Source: an uncultured Methanofollis sp. (lineage in GTDB: Archaea > Halobacteriota > Methanomicrobia > Methanomicrobiales > Methanofollaceae). Taken from it: a DNA stretch of 16,661 nucleotides. Each line of letters begins with the position of its first letter. Within the stretch, counting starts at the first letter, position 1. Location: NCBI RefSeq assembly GCF_937919355.1, contig NZ_CALFSA010000191.1, forward strand, positions 1 to 16,661. Reading direction: 5' to 3'. Both the position numbers and the translations under genes were made by a program. Shown in pieces: positions 8,301 through 14,800 of this stretch. The notes under the pieces were generated by a model. The model searched no databases, was not told where the DNA came from, and worked only from the letters and a program-made list of their open reading frames with translations.

Positions 8301-8326
8301 CCCATGTCATATGCTGTCGGAGTCAT
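5303..8326 (-). CDS. Large exported protein: type-B sulfite-oxidase-like domain, DUF3344, four PEGA domains
   Basis: A 1007-residue exported protein. Signal peptide 1-32; type-B domain 35-246 (TVYYNQGPIF, GTDVKDLCNLVGG, KASDG, GMRLYFLTP); Gly/Ser linker; DUF3344-like domain about 273-536 (TWYYPIKTLPPSNHTLHVRN, WWITEGADII, NRVVLNDGEW). A Thr/Pro linker at 537-628 is interrupted by an aromatic hydrophobic stretch FFSGIWAMITGWFGIG (581-596). Four PEGA beta-sandwich repeats follow at 629-695, 719-788, 865-933 and 938-1005, each with the G-A-x-(I/V)-(Y/F)-(L/I/V) core and TP turn. An unassigned 65-residue insert lies between PEGA2 and PEGA3. PEGA repeats are usually surface or wall-associated. Unlike its neighbours it has no C-terminal hydrophobic tail. 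The start at 8326 has GAGG 7 nt upstream; an inner ATG at 8305 lacks a ribosome site. The stop overlaps the phosphoesterase start. Confidence 0.85.
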   Translation of the reverse strand: MTPTAYDMGKKSLLLLAVLLFMVTLAAVPVSAATTEITVTKLASDDTTVLAEKTVTWQWMKDNLPVCGDGETVYYNQGPIFEGAWEKVHPGEDYDPWNPTEDVNLEYKDHGEFMGTDVKDLCNLVGGADEGDMVTVKASDGMKKTWPAEYILTPNPRQGPMVIAWYHGKDTGPEGDTGYVDKGFDKGMRLYFLTPETNEQGVHVWGNWDMHESWDEEYWYYYDGQYPSASGNSVQTVNQIIIHSQLSPSQGGSGGSDGSGSSVSRPHGFKGSDLTVADSGTVNGTVRVIPSDGGSCTLESGDSCTLFLNTTGIGKTSGVRLYLFGTNNTGSPSEDGADLEVSLGNTDLRADAYYADDAEGRSPAVETWYYPIKTLPPSNHTLHVRNAGEDESSLTLSGGVLVAPVPDTSGNRTSWWITEGADIIQADPEWGITEDDACTAADFPDPVGRDDRTVGGLCIVSTGAAGNDTFTNRVVLNDGEWTNLLSGGEDAVSIGRVDVTPYLRDAGNTVEIASIPTGDPGDYMENRIVLLTATRMPAPAIPVTTATVPPTETVTTLEVTTVPVTAETSVQPTETETSEGFFSGIWAMITGWFGIGGDEKTPAPAGIEDISDVPTTTPAPQMTPSATHATVTVITHPAGAQVFLDGDYTGLITPASLPLVPAGDHTLRIELENYRPHETSFNLKEDTDVAVSLEPRNSNLDVDPLCITLAAVQGMDSRSGGISVEASDDGADIYIDNKMIDAKTPQVVNGLREGLHRVKVKKAKASYEIDTKEVWVSPGVVVPVRFDRNEHVMQKTLTVEVPGYKGEPCSVNGYYTGKKMPAKIKFGGLNSFVSFSRNSSYISLPISDFVEDGSTLTLRPETGGLTALRVDSTPQGAEIFVDGFDTGHATPYVVEKVSPGRHRVMLAKPGYLPKEDVVLVPKGSDEVDVKFMLSSYAGGSLYVNSTIDGAKIYLYGQNTGEVTPHLFTGMDIGRYSVKVVGRSDSRTVDDVMVRPDEVTTCEVRLRK

Positions 8327-8335
8327 GGCAGGGCC

Positions 8336-9118
8336 TCATCTCCTGAGGGCGCAGACGGCGCCGAGGGCGGCGAGGACCACGGCAATCCCGAGGGGTGCCT
8401 GTGTTGCCGCTGGAGTTTCCTCTCCTGTCGTCCCGGTATGCGTATAGATCTCAAGGTCGCTCACCTGCTTGACCGAGAGGCCGCTCGTCGACGGCCATTC
8501 CCCGTTGAAGAAGTGCCATTCATCCTCGGGCATGGTCTCCTTCATGTCGGTGTCACCAAAGACATGCCAGCCCCACGGGTTTGTCGAGGTGTCGGCAAAG
8601 AAGATCAGGCGCATGCCGTCATAGTAATCAGGGACATAGCCCGACCCCTGCGGGTCGCCGGTTACGGAGTCCTCGCCGACATACCAGGCAAGGCCCATCG
8701 TCGCTTTCTTCGGGTCTCCGGCATAGACGGTTGCATGGGAGAAGTTCTTGTAGAACCCGTCTTCTGCCTTCACCCGGAGGGTGTCGCCGGGCGCCATGCC
8801 CCCGACAAGGCCGCAGAGGTCCCTGACGGCCGTGCCCTTCACGGCGCCATAGTCCCTGCTCTCGACATTCTGGTACTCTGCAGGGTCCCAGAGGTCTGAC
8901 TCGTTGAAGGTCGGGCCCTGGTGGTAGTAGTGCGTCGCCCCGTCGCCGAGGACGGGGAGGTTCGCCTCCATCCAGGTGTAGTCCACTGTCGTTTCGTTGA
9001 GGGCGGTCGCACCGTCAGGGGCATACCTGACGATATGGACCTCGGTCGTTGCCGCCGCCGGCAGGACAAGAAGGCAGACGGCGATAAGGACGACCGGCAC
9101 AATTTTATGGCTATTCAT
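8336..9118 (-). CDS. Membrane-anchored surface protein with one type-B sulfite-oxidase-like domain (paralogue of 3224-4054)
   Basis: A 260-residue protein: signal peptide 1-23 (ending AAA), type-B domain 25-226, and a C-terminal hydrophobic segment (243-258) ending in RR after the motif TQAPLG. Domain landmarks are WMEANLPVLGDG, THYYHQGPTF, GAVKGTAVRDLCGLVGG, KAEDGF, GLAWYVG, GMRLIFFAD, WHVFGDTDM and VKQVSDLEIY. The start at 9118 is chosen because it begins a signal peptide and follows GGTGG by about 5 nt. The open frame extends upstream to 9331, but that part is Arg-rich, lacks family features and overlaps the previous gene. It ends 9 nt before the DUF3344/PEGA gene. Function unknown; probably an exported ligand-binding or redox module anchored in the membrane. 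Confidence 0.83.
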   Translation of the reverse strand: MNSHKIVPVVLIAVCLLVLPAAATTEVHIVRYAPDGATALNETTVDYTWMEANLPVLGDGATHYYHQGPTFNESDLWDPAEYQNVESRDYGAVKGTAVRDLCGLVGGMAPGDTLRVKAEDGFYKNFSHATVYAGDPKKATMGLAWYVGEDSVTGDPQGSGYVPDYYDGMRLIFFADTSTNPWGWHVFGDTDMKETMPEDEWHFFNGEWPSTSGLSVKQVSDLEIYTHTGTTGEETPAATQAPLGIAVVLAALGAVCALRR

Positions 9119-9156
9119 ATTTTCCACCACACATGATGACTTGCCTTTCTCCGGGC

Positions 9157-9168
9157 ATAAAAAAGAGA
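9157..9168 (-). terminator. T-tract between the giant gene and the downstream operon
   Basis: On the minus strand, CTCTCTTTTTTATG starts about 6 nt after the giant gene's TAA stop, within a 55-nt gap before the next start. A T6 run can terminate archaeal transcription; here it may only attenuate, giving more giant-gene message than downstream message. The same TTTTTTATG could alternatively serve as a weak TATA element for the next gene. Confidence 0.4.
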
Positions 9169-9173
9169 GGATT

Positions 9174-12100
9174 TTATTTTCTCCTGAGGAGGAGAAGAGC
9201 GCCGAGGGCGATGACGGGCAGGGCCCAGGAGACCGGCGACTTCTGTGGGGTCGTGGGAGTGGGTGTCGCCGCCGTCGTCTCATTGACTGCCGGTGTCGGG
9301 GTCGTGACCTCTCCCACCGGCGCCTCCACATCGTCCGGGGTCACTGCCTCACCTTTCTCCGCCGTGATGGCAAAGAAGGAGAAGCCCGGGGACTCGGCCG
9401 AATAATATGCCTTTCCGTCCTTCTCCTCGACGAAGGTCGTGTCCAGACTGTTCCACCGGTCGTTCGCGTACCGCAGGAGAGTCACGTCGCCGGCTGAAAC
9501 GCCTCTAGCCTTCAGCCAGTCGGCGTCAACGGCAAACTCGATGGTGACCCCATCGATCGCCGACGGGTCGGTCTTGTAAAGGGTGATCTCCTCGATCTCG
9601 TAGACCTCGCCCTCAGGTGCCGGGACGTCCTTCGGGAGTTTCGCCGCCCGCACCGTGAAGAGGAAGTGGTCGATCTGGTCATAGGCGCGGACCGTGATTG
9701 TCGAGAACGCCGTCCGGCTCACGGAGAAGGACTTCGTCTCCCCTGCCGGGATGGACCCTGAAACGGCCGAGATTTCAGATGCACCTCCACCTGAGGAGGA
9801 GGGGGAGTACGACGGAGATACAGGTTCCGGTTTCGTGCCGCCGACCGCGAAGTACGAGAAGCCCGGCGTCGTCGCCGCGAAGTACGCGGAACCGCCGCGG
9901 CTCTCAAGGTAGGTCGTCGGGAGTTGCTGCCAGGCACCGTCGTGGTACCGCATGAGTCTCACGTCCTTTGCCGCGATCCCCTGCTCAGAGAGCCAGGAGA
10001 GCGGGACGGAGAAGGTGATCCTGGCCTCGTCGATGCCGTCCTGGGACTGGGGGTACAGGACATGGACGAGCTGGTAGACCTGATACTCAGGTTTCGGGAC
10101 GTCCTGCGGGAGGGTGTCTACTGCAGAGACCGCAAACTCACCGCCGTTGATGTCGCTCTTCGCCTTCAGGGTAAGGTTCGAGAAGGCGCAGTTTTCGACG
10201 GTAAAGTTCTTCTTGGTGCCTGCCGGGATGGTGCCGATCTCCTGGACGGCATCGCCCATGCCGGGCGGGATGAAGGCGATACGGACAACGCCCTTCGTCG
10301 ATGCGCCGACGGCGTCTCCGACAAGTCTGAGCGGCCAGCTTTTGTCTGCGGGCTGGATGTGCCTGCCGTCGAGGGAGTTGGCGAGGATGTAGTTGGTGTC
10401 GTCAGACCGGCTCAGGTCCTTCGAGTCGATGGTTGTCTCGGAACCGTCTGAGGCGACGATGTGGATGGTGTAACCCTCGGCCGCCATCTCGTCGTTGAAG
10501 GCCCGGCCGGTGTGCTCGTTGTCGTCGTCAACCCAGCCGACAACACGCCAGAGGGGCATGCCCTGCCAGACACGGCCCTTGTCGTCCTTATACTCGGCAC
10601 GGTGGGTCTTTTCGCATGCGACACCTTCCTCGAAGTAGTGCTTGCTCATCGAGGTGGAGATGGTGCCTTCAAGGGAGAGGGTCCAGTCCTTCTCGGTCTG
10701 GTAGATCTTGATGGTGGCGACGTTCCGTGCAGATAGGCCGCCTGCAGATGGGTACTTTATGCCACTATCATAGTAGAAGTGGTGGTACTGCGGGGCAAAG
10801 GAGACCCTCATGTCCTCATTGCCGAAGACTTTGTCGGGGGTGATGAAGAACAGCCTGTAGCCGTCGCCATAGTCAGGCACATAGCCGTCGCCCTTCATGT
10901 ACCATGCAAGGACTGCGGTGCCCTGCCGGTCAAGAGGGGCATAGACGTTGGTGTAGTTCATCTTGGTCTGGTAGCCGTCGCCCGCCTCAAGGGTGATCTC
11001 GGTGCCGGGTTCCATACCGCCGACGAGGTCGCAGAGGTCCCTGACAGACGTACCCTTCACGGCACCGTAGACCTTGCCGGGGTCGACGTTCTTGTTCTGC
11101 TCGGGGTTCCAGAGGTCGGCCGGGTCGAAGGTCGGGCCCTGGAAGCGGTAGACAGTCTCGCCGTCGCCATAGACCTTGAGGTTCTCCTGCATCCAGGTGT
11201 AGTTGAGGGTCTTCTCGGCGACGATGGTCGTGCCGTCCGCGCCGTACTTGATGATATGGAGGTCGGGGATCTGGGTCGGTTTCTGGAACTCGGTCAGTTC
11301 GATCTTGGCGATACTGCCGACGCTGTTGCTGCCGGAGACGGCAGGACCGACAAGCCGCAGGGGCCAGGGTGCTTTATCCCCGTCCTTCGGGAGAGCGGTG
11401 CCGTTGAGAGTGTTTGCAATGATATACCCGTTGTTCCGGGCGATGTCCTTGCTGGAGAACTCCTTGGAGTAGCCGTCCCCGGCTGTGACGATCACCTTAT
11501 AGCCGGCCGTCGCCGCACCGTCGTTGAAGCCGTTCGATCCATGGGGGATACGGTCGTCGACCCAGCCGCAGAGGTCCCAGAGCGGGAGGCCGGACCAGCG
11601 TTCACCGGTCTCCGGATTGGTCCAGGTAGCCGTGTGATGCGAACAGGCGACCGCCTGCTCGAAGAATTCCTCGGTGGCGGTGTAGTCGATCTTCCCCTTC
11701 AGGTCGAGGTTCCAGGAGCCTTCGGGCGCCGGGCCGGGGATGAGGTCGACGAGGTCGATCTCGGCGACGGCCTTCACACTCTTGGGCACACCGTCGCCGA
11801 CGAGTTTGAGCGGATATGATTTGTCAGTCTCCGGGATCGGTTGGCCGTTCATCAGGTTTGCAAGGATGTACCCGTGGCTCCGGGCAACCTGCACACTGCC
11901 GTACGTCTGCGACCATCCATCAGATGCGATGACTTTGATGGTATAGTTCTGTGCCGCACGGGTGTCGTCGAAGGTCCAGTGATCGGTAGTCTCGATATTG
12001 TCGGAGACACCGACGAGATACCAGAGAGGTACGCCGGTCCAGACGACACCGTTGTTGTCGGTGTATTTCACGCTGCTATGGCATGCCGCTGCCTCCTCGA

Positions 12101-14585
12101 ACTCGGCCTGGGTGATGGTGTCGTTGATGGCACCGCAGACTTTCAGGGTCCAGCCCTGATCAGGTTCTGGGAGGCCGACAAGTTCGATGGAGGCGATGGC
12201 ACCGACAAGTTGTCCGGCGTCGGCTTCGGAGCCCTTGATCTGGAGAGGCCAGCAGGGCTTCTTCTTATCACCGATAGTTTCGGGGAGGGCCTCACCATTG
12301 AGGGTGTTCGCAACGATGAAACCATCGCTCCGGGCCATATCGGTACTCGGGATGTTGATCGAGTAGCCGTCCTTCGAAGTGACCTTCACCGAGTAGCCTT
12401 TGGTTGCAAGGGCGTCGTTGAAGGTGTAGTGGCCACCGGTCTCCTCGTCGTCGACCATGGCGACGAGCATCCAGAGGGGCATGCCGGCCCAGACGTCACC
12501 GGTCTTTGTGTCGGTCCAGGTCGCTTTGTGGCTGGACTGGCAGGCGAGAGACTTTTCGAAGTCGGCCTTCGTGAAGGTCTGTGTCGTCTTGCCCTTCAGG
12601 GAGAGAGTCCAGTCGCCGGGTGCAGCCGCCGCCTTTACGGAGATAAACACAGCGGCTTCAGCGTTCTCCGGAGTTGCCCCATCTTTCGGACCGTAATAGA
12701 AGTTCACCTTGTCGCCGTCGACGAGGGGACGCCTGTTCAGGCCGTCCGTGGTCGGCTTGCCATAATCATTGAGGGCAACGCCGTTCACATAGCAGGCCCA
12801 GCTCTTCTGGCCCTTGATGAAGGGGTAGGAGTCGACGTCATTGAGCATCAGGATGCCAGATTCGACCCACTTCTTGTCGGTGACTTTATAGATGAAACTC
12901 TCAGCCTTTGCAACGGTGTCGAGAGCGCCAAGAGGGGTAAGACTCTTGATGCTGTAGTCTGCACCGCTGCTTGCAGTTACGGTGACATTACCCTCACCGA
13001 GCGTGACGTCACCGCTGTAGATGATGTCAGCATTCGTGAGGCGTGCCGTGATAAGAACTGCCGCTTCAGTGTTCTCCGGAGTGGTCCCATCTTTCGGGCC
13101 GTAATAGAAGTTCACCCTGTCGCCGTCGACGAGGACACGTTTGTTCAGGCCGTCCGTGGTCGGCTTGCCATAATCATTGAGGGCAACGCCATTCACGTAG
13201 CAGGACCAGCTCTTCTGGCTCTTGACGAATGGGTAGGAGTCAACGTCATCGAGCATCAGGATGCCAGATTCGACCCACTTCTTGTCGGTGACTGCATAGG
13301 TGAAGCCTTCAGCCTTTGCAATGGTGTGCAGGGCACCAAGTGGGGTCCGGTACGGGATCTGATAGGAAGAACCCTGGCTTGAAGTCACAGTGGCTTCCCC
13401 TTTGGGGAGGAAAACATCTCCATCATAGAGGAGATCCGCACCTGTAGGCGCTGCCGTCACCGTCACATCCGCGGTACCCTCGACGGTGCCGTTTGTTGCG
13501 GTGACAGTCGTCGTGCCCGCGGCGTGTGCAGTGAAGTAGCCGGTCTCGTTCACGGTCCCGACGGTTTCATTGCTGCTCGACCACTCGAAGGTGACATCGG
13601 TCATCGGCCGATCATTCTGGTCGAGGGCGGCGGCGGTGAACTGCTGGTTCTCGTTCACCTTCAGGTCGGCGACAGCGGGAGTAACATTGATCGAGGTCAG
13701 CACGGGGGGGATGCCAACGACAGAATACGCACTTGTACCTGGAGCGGTTCCCCCGGCAGCATTCACATTATTGGTCCAGGAGATGCCCTGTGCCTGGTTG
13801 GCGGCAAGGCACCAGCCGTAGGCATTGAAGGCGGCGAAGGTCTCAAGGTTCTCGAAGGAATACTCGACCTTCACCGCACCTTGACCTTCATCGGAAAGCC
13901 CGGCGAAATTCGCTGATTTCAGGTTCCCGGCATTGAGATCAATGAACATGAGACTGAAGGTGTTGTTGGTGTCGCCCATGTCCTGACCTTCGTACAGCGG
14001 GAGGCCAGGCGGCAGATAAGGTTCTACCTTGCCGGGGCCGGGCTTCCACATCTGCGGTCCGTAGATGAAATCTTCCTTCGTGAAGGTTTCGTCCACCGCA
14101 CCTTCAACATAGGTGTAGTTAGTGGGGGCTTGGTTTTTGACTGAAGAGGGGATCCAAGTGTACCCGCTCGACTTGATGTGGACGGCAAAGTCATCGGGAA
14201 TCGTCCCATTCACGGCAAGCAGAAGGACGATGGTATCGTCAAAGCCGCGGCCGCCGGTGTTCGAGACATAGAAGGTGCCGGACTGGTCTTTGCTCGTCGT
14301 CACCTGACCGGAGGGCAATGCTGCATCTGCAGTGATATGAAGTTCGTTCAGGCCACCGCCATCGGCCTTGATGTAGTAGGTGCCGTTGTTCCCTGTTCCA
14401 TACACGCCGCCATCGAGGTCGTACTTCACGCCATCCGTATTGGAGACATTGATGAAGATGTGGCGTGTCTGTTCCAGCGGTTCAGCCACCGCCGGGGCGA
14501 TACAGAAAGCCGAAAGCAGGAGGAGAAGGAGGACCAACCCCCATTTCCACTGCATGCGGCCTAAATCATTCGTACATATTGTCAT
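9174..14585 (-). CDS. Giant multidomain surface protein with four Cys-bearing and one Cys-less sulfite-oxidase-like domains
   Basis: An 1803-residue exported, anchored protein. Signal peptide 1-34; N-terminal surface domain 37-292 shared with the gene at 14801-16661; Ig-like group-2 domain 295-377; two DUF4430 (transcobalamin-C-terminus-like) domains 383-512 and 519-650. Three type-A sulfite-oxidase-like domains follow (658-804, 811-947, 957-1099), then one type-B domain (1107-1297) and a fourth type-A (1300-1438). Next are two PGF-pre-PGF domains (1446-1583 with TPGFSYFAVGG; 1605-1744 with SPGFSFFAI), a Thr/Pro stalk, a membrane segment (1784-1800) and RRK. Each type-A domain has Cys (682, 835, 981, 1324) before W-x-G-(M/V/L)-PLW and a late PL-(R/K/Q)-(L/I) motif, as in molybdopterin-binding domains. 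The start at 14585 has GAGG upstream; an inner ATG at 14555 has a poorer site. No catalytic function can be assigned. Confidence 0.85.
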   Translation of the reverse strand: MTICTNDLGRMQWKWGLVLLLLLLSAFCIAPAVAEPLEQTRHIFINVSNTDGVKYDLDGGVYGTGNNGTYYIKADGGGLNELHITADAALPSGQVTTSKDQSGTFYVSNTGGRGFDDTIVLLLAVNGTIPDDFAVHIKSSGYTWIPSSVKNQAPTNYTYVEGAVDETFTKEDFIYGPQMWKPGPGKVEPYLPPGLPLYEGQDMGDTNNTFSLMFIDLNAGNLKSANFAGLSDEGQGAVKVEYSFENLETFAAFNAYGWCLAANQAQGISWTNNVNAAGGTAPGTSAYSVVGIPPVLTSINVTPAVADLKVNENQQFTAAALDQNDRPMTDVTFEWSSSNETVGTVNETGYFTAHAAGTTTVTATNGTVEGTADVTVTAAPTGADLLYDGDVFLPKGEATVTSSQGSSYQIPYRTPLGALHTIAKAEGFTYAVTDKKWVESGILMLDDVDSYPFVKSQKSWSCYVNGVALNDYGKPTTDGLNKRVLVDGDRVNFYYGPKDGTTPENTEAAVLITARLTNADIIYSGDVTLGEGNVTVTASSGADYSIKSLTPLGALDTVAKAESFIYKVTDKKWVESGILMLNDVDSYPFIKGQKSWACYVNGVALNDYGKPTTDGLNRRPLVDGDKVNFYYGPKDGATPENAEAAVFISVKAAAAPGDWTLSLKGKTTQTFTKADFEKSLACQSSHKATWTDTKTGDVWAGMPLWMLVAMVDDEETGGHYTFNDALATKGYSVKVTSKDGYSINIPSTDMARSDGFIVANTLNGEALPETIGDKKKPCWPLQIKGSEADAGQLVGAIASIELVGLPEPDQGWTLKVCGAINDTITQAEFEEAAACHSSVKYTDNNGVVWTGVPLWYLVGVSDNIETTDHWTFDDTRAAQNYTIKVIASDGWSQTYGSVQVARSHGYILANLMNGQPIPETDKSYPLKLVGDGVPKSVKAVAEIDLVDLIPGPAPEGSWNLDLKGKIDYTATEEFFEQAVACSHHTATWTNPETGERWSGLPLWDLCGWVDDRIPHGSNGFNDGAATAGYKVIVTAGDGYSKEFSSKDIARNNGYIIANTLNGTALPKDGDKAPWPLRLVGPAVSGSNSVGSIAKIELTEFQKPTQIPDLHIIKYGADGTTIVAEKTLNYTWMQENLKVYGDGETVYRFQGPTFDPADLWNPEQNKNVDPGKVYGAVKGTSVRDLCDLVGGMEPGTEITLEAGDGYQTKMNYTNVYAPLDRQGTAVLAWYMKGDGYVPDYGDGYRLFFITPDKVFGNEDMRVSFAPQYHHFYYDSGIKYPSAGGLSARNVATIKIYQTEKDWTLSLEGTISTSMSKHYFEEGVACEKTHRAEYKDDKGRVWQGMPLWRVVGWVDDDNEHTGRAFNDEMAAEGYTIHIVASDGSETTIDSKDLSRSDDTNYILANSLDGRHIQPADKSWPLRLVGDAVGASTKGVVRIAFIPPGMGDAVQEIGTIPAGTKKNFTVENCAFSNLTLKAKSDINGGEFAVSAVDTLPQDVPKPEYQVYQLVHVLYPQSQDGIDEARITFSVPLSWLSEQGIAAKDVRLMRYHDGAWQQLPTTYLESRGGSAYFAATTPGFSYFAVGGTKPEPVSPSYSPSSSGGGASEISAVSGSIPAGETKSFSVSRTAFSTITVRAYDQIDHFLFTVRAAKLPKDVPAPEGEVYEIEEITLYKTDPSAIDGVTIEFAVDADWLKARGVSAGDVTLLRYANDRWNSLDTTFVEEKDGKAYYSAESPGFSFFAITAEKGEAVTPDDVEAPVGEVTTPTPAVNETTAATPTPTTPQKSPVSWALPVIALGALLLLRRK
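10272..12614 (-). repeat. Five consecutive sulfite-oxidase-like modules encoded in the giant gene
   Basis: Protein-level repeat array. Type-A modules lie at 12174-12614, 11745-12155, 11289-11717 and 10272-10688; a type-B module at 10695-11267 is inserted before the last. Type-A modules share FxxxxACxSxH-like starts, W-x-G-x-PLW-x-L, a DGY/DGW/DGS turn, (I/L)-(I/V)-AN-x-(L/M)-(N/D)-G, and PL-x-(L/I)-(V/K)-G, with about 140 residues per unit. The DNA copies have diverged, so these are old duplications. Confidence 0.8.
12651..13358 (-). repeat. 408-bp tandem duplication encoding the two DUF4430 domains
   Basis: Copies at about 12651-12950 and 13059-13358 align without gaps at a 408-bp period (136 codons). 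For example, CCGTAATAGAAGTTCACC starts at 12691 and again at 13099. Over the central 180 bp, identity is visibly close to 90 percent, far above that between the other domain repeats. This indicates a recent duplication or ongoing gene conversion. Both copies keep the DUF4430 core: PLGAL, SWxCYVNGVALNDYG and DGDxVNFYYGPKDG. Confidence 0.85.
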
Positions 14586-14637
14586 GTTCCTCAGTCCTCA
14601 GACTTTCATTTCCAGAATTCCCGTGGGGAACGGGAGA

Positions 14638-14657
14638 GTTAAACAAACTTTTTTAAC
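14638..14657. promoter_or_regulatory. Palindrome GTTAA-N10-TTAAC, proximal copy
   Basis: GTTAAACAAACTTTTTTAAC is an inverted repeat whose arms extend to GTTAAA/TTTAAC around 8 bases. It lies 53-72 bases upstream of the giant gene's start, at or just after the likely transcription start. It has the same arms and spacing as the copy at 14724-14743, which suggests an operator for a dimeric regulator. Confidence 0.55.
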
Positions 14658-14723
14658 ATTTTGTGGATATTCAGGGCTATTTTTTGCAAGACAACGATAT
14701 TAATGTTCTGAATTACCAGAAGA

Positions 14724-14743
14724 GTTAATCACATGCAATTAAC
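14724..14743. promoter_or_regulatory. Palindrome GTTAA-N10-TTAAC, distal copy
   Basis: GTTAATCACATGCAATTAAC has arms GTTAAT/ATTAAC around 8 bases. Its centre is 86 bp from that of the proximal copy, close to eight helical turns. It lies upstream of both TATA candidates as read on the minus strand. The paired placement suggests cooperative binding or looping; the regulator is unknown. Confidence 0.55.
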
Positions 14744-14774
14744 CACGACGCGGAGGGCCGAAGAGAACCCTACG

Positions 14775-14780
14775 AAAAAA
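14775..14780 (-). terminator. T6 terminator candidate after the partial surface-protein gene
   Basis: On the minus strand, CTCCTTTTTTCG lies about 20 bases after the TGA stop at 14801-14803. It is the only T-run of this length before the AT-rich promoter region and probably ends the upstream transcript. Confidence 0.4.
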
Positions 14781-14800
14781 GGAGTTTGAAGAGTATCCCG

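Larger units (their letters stand above)
14586..14800 (-). promoter_or_regulatory. AT-rich intergenic control region of the giant surface-protein gene
   Basis: A 215-bp gap between two minus-strand genes. Possible TATA elements on the minus strand are CATTAATATC (14705-14696) and AAAAAATAG (14685-14677); I cannot decide between them. They predict initiation about 14650-14675 and a leader of roughly 65-90 nt. The leader holds a small hairpin, CCCGT-N5-ACGGG, at 14620-14634. Two copies of GTTAA-N10-TTAAC flank the TATA candidates and are listed separately. GAGG lies 9 bases before the ATG. Confidence 0.5.

Noticed and set aside
7598..8899. 433-codon plus-strand open frame
   Set aside because: It runs opposite two genes with signal peptides and shared domains, crosses their boundary, and encodes no recognisable family. 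GC-rich antisense frames stay open by chance.
9119..9331. Upstream extension of the gene at 8336-9118
   Set aside because: The extra 71 residues are Arg/Pro-rich and overlap the giant gene's end; the signal peptide and GGTGG site support 9118.
12651..13358. CRISPR-like or mobile repeat
   Set aside because: The repeats are in-frame, 408 bp apart and encode a protein domain; no short direct repeats with spacers and no terminal inverted repeats are seen.
11841..13382. 513-codon plus-strand open frame, internally repetitive
   Set aside because: Its repeats are the antisense reflection of the domain repeats in the giant gene; there is no ribosome site or domain.
2673..14585. Reading the locus as a true sulfite oxidase or other molybdoenzyme
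   Set aside because: Only the fold-level motif order is visible. Most domains lack the Cys ligand, and no haem, dimerisation or maturation partner is encoded.
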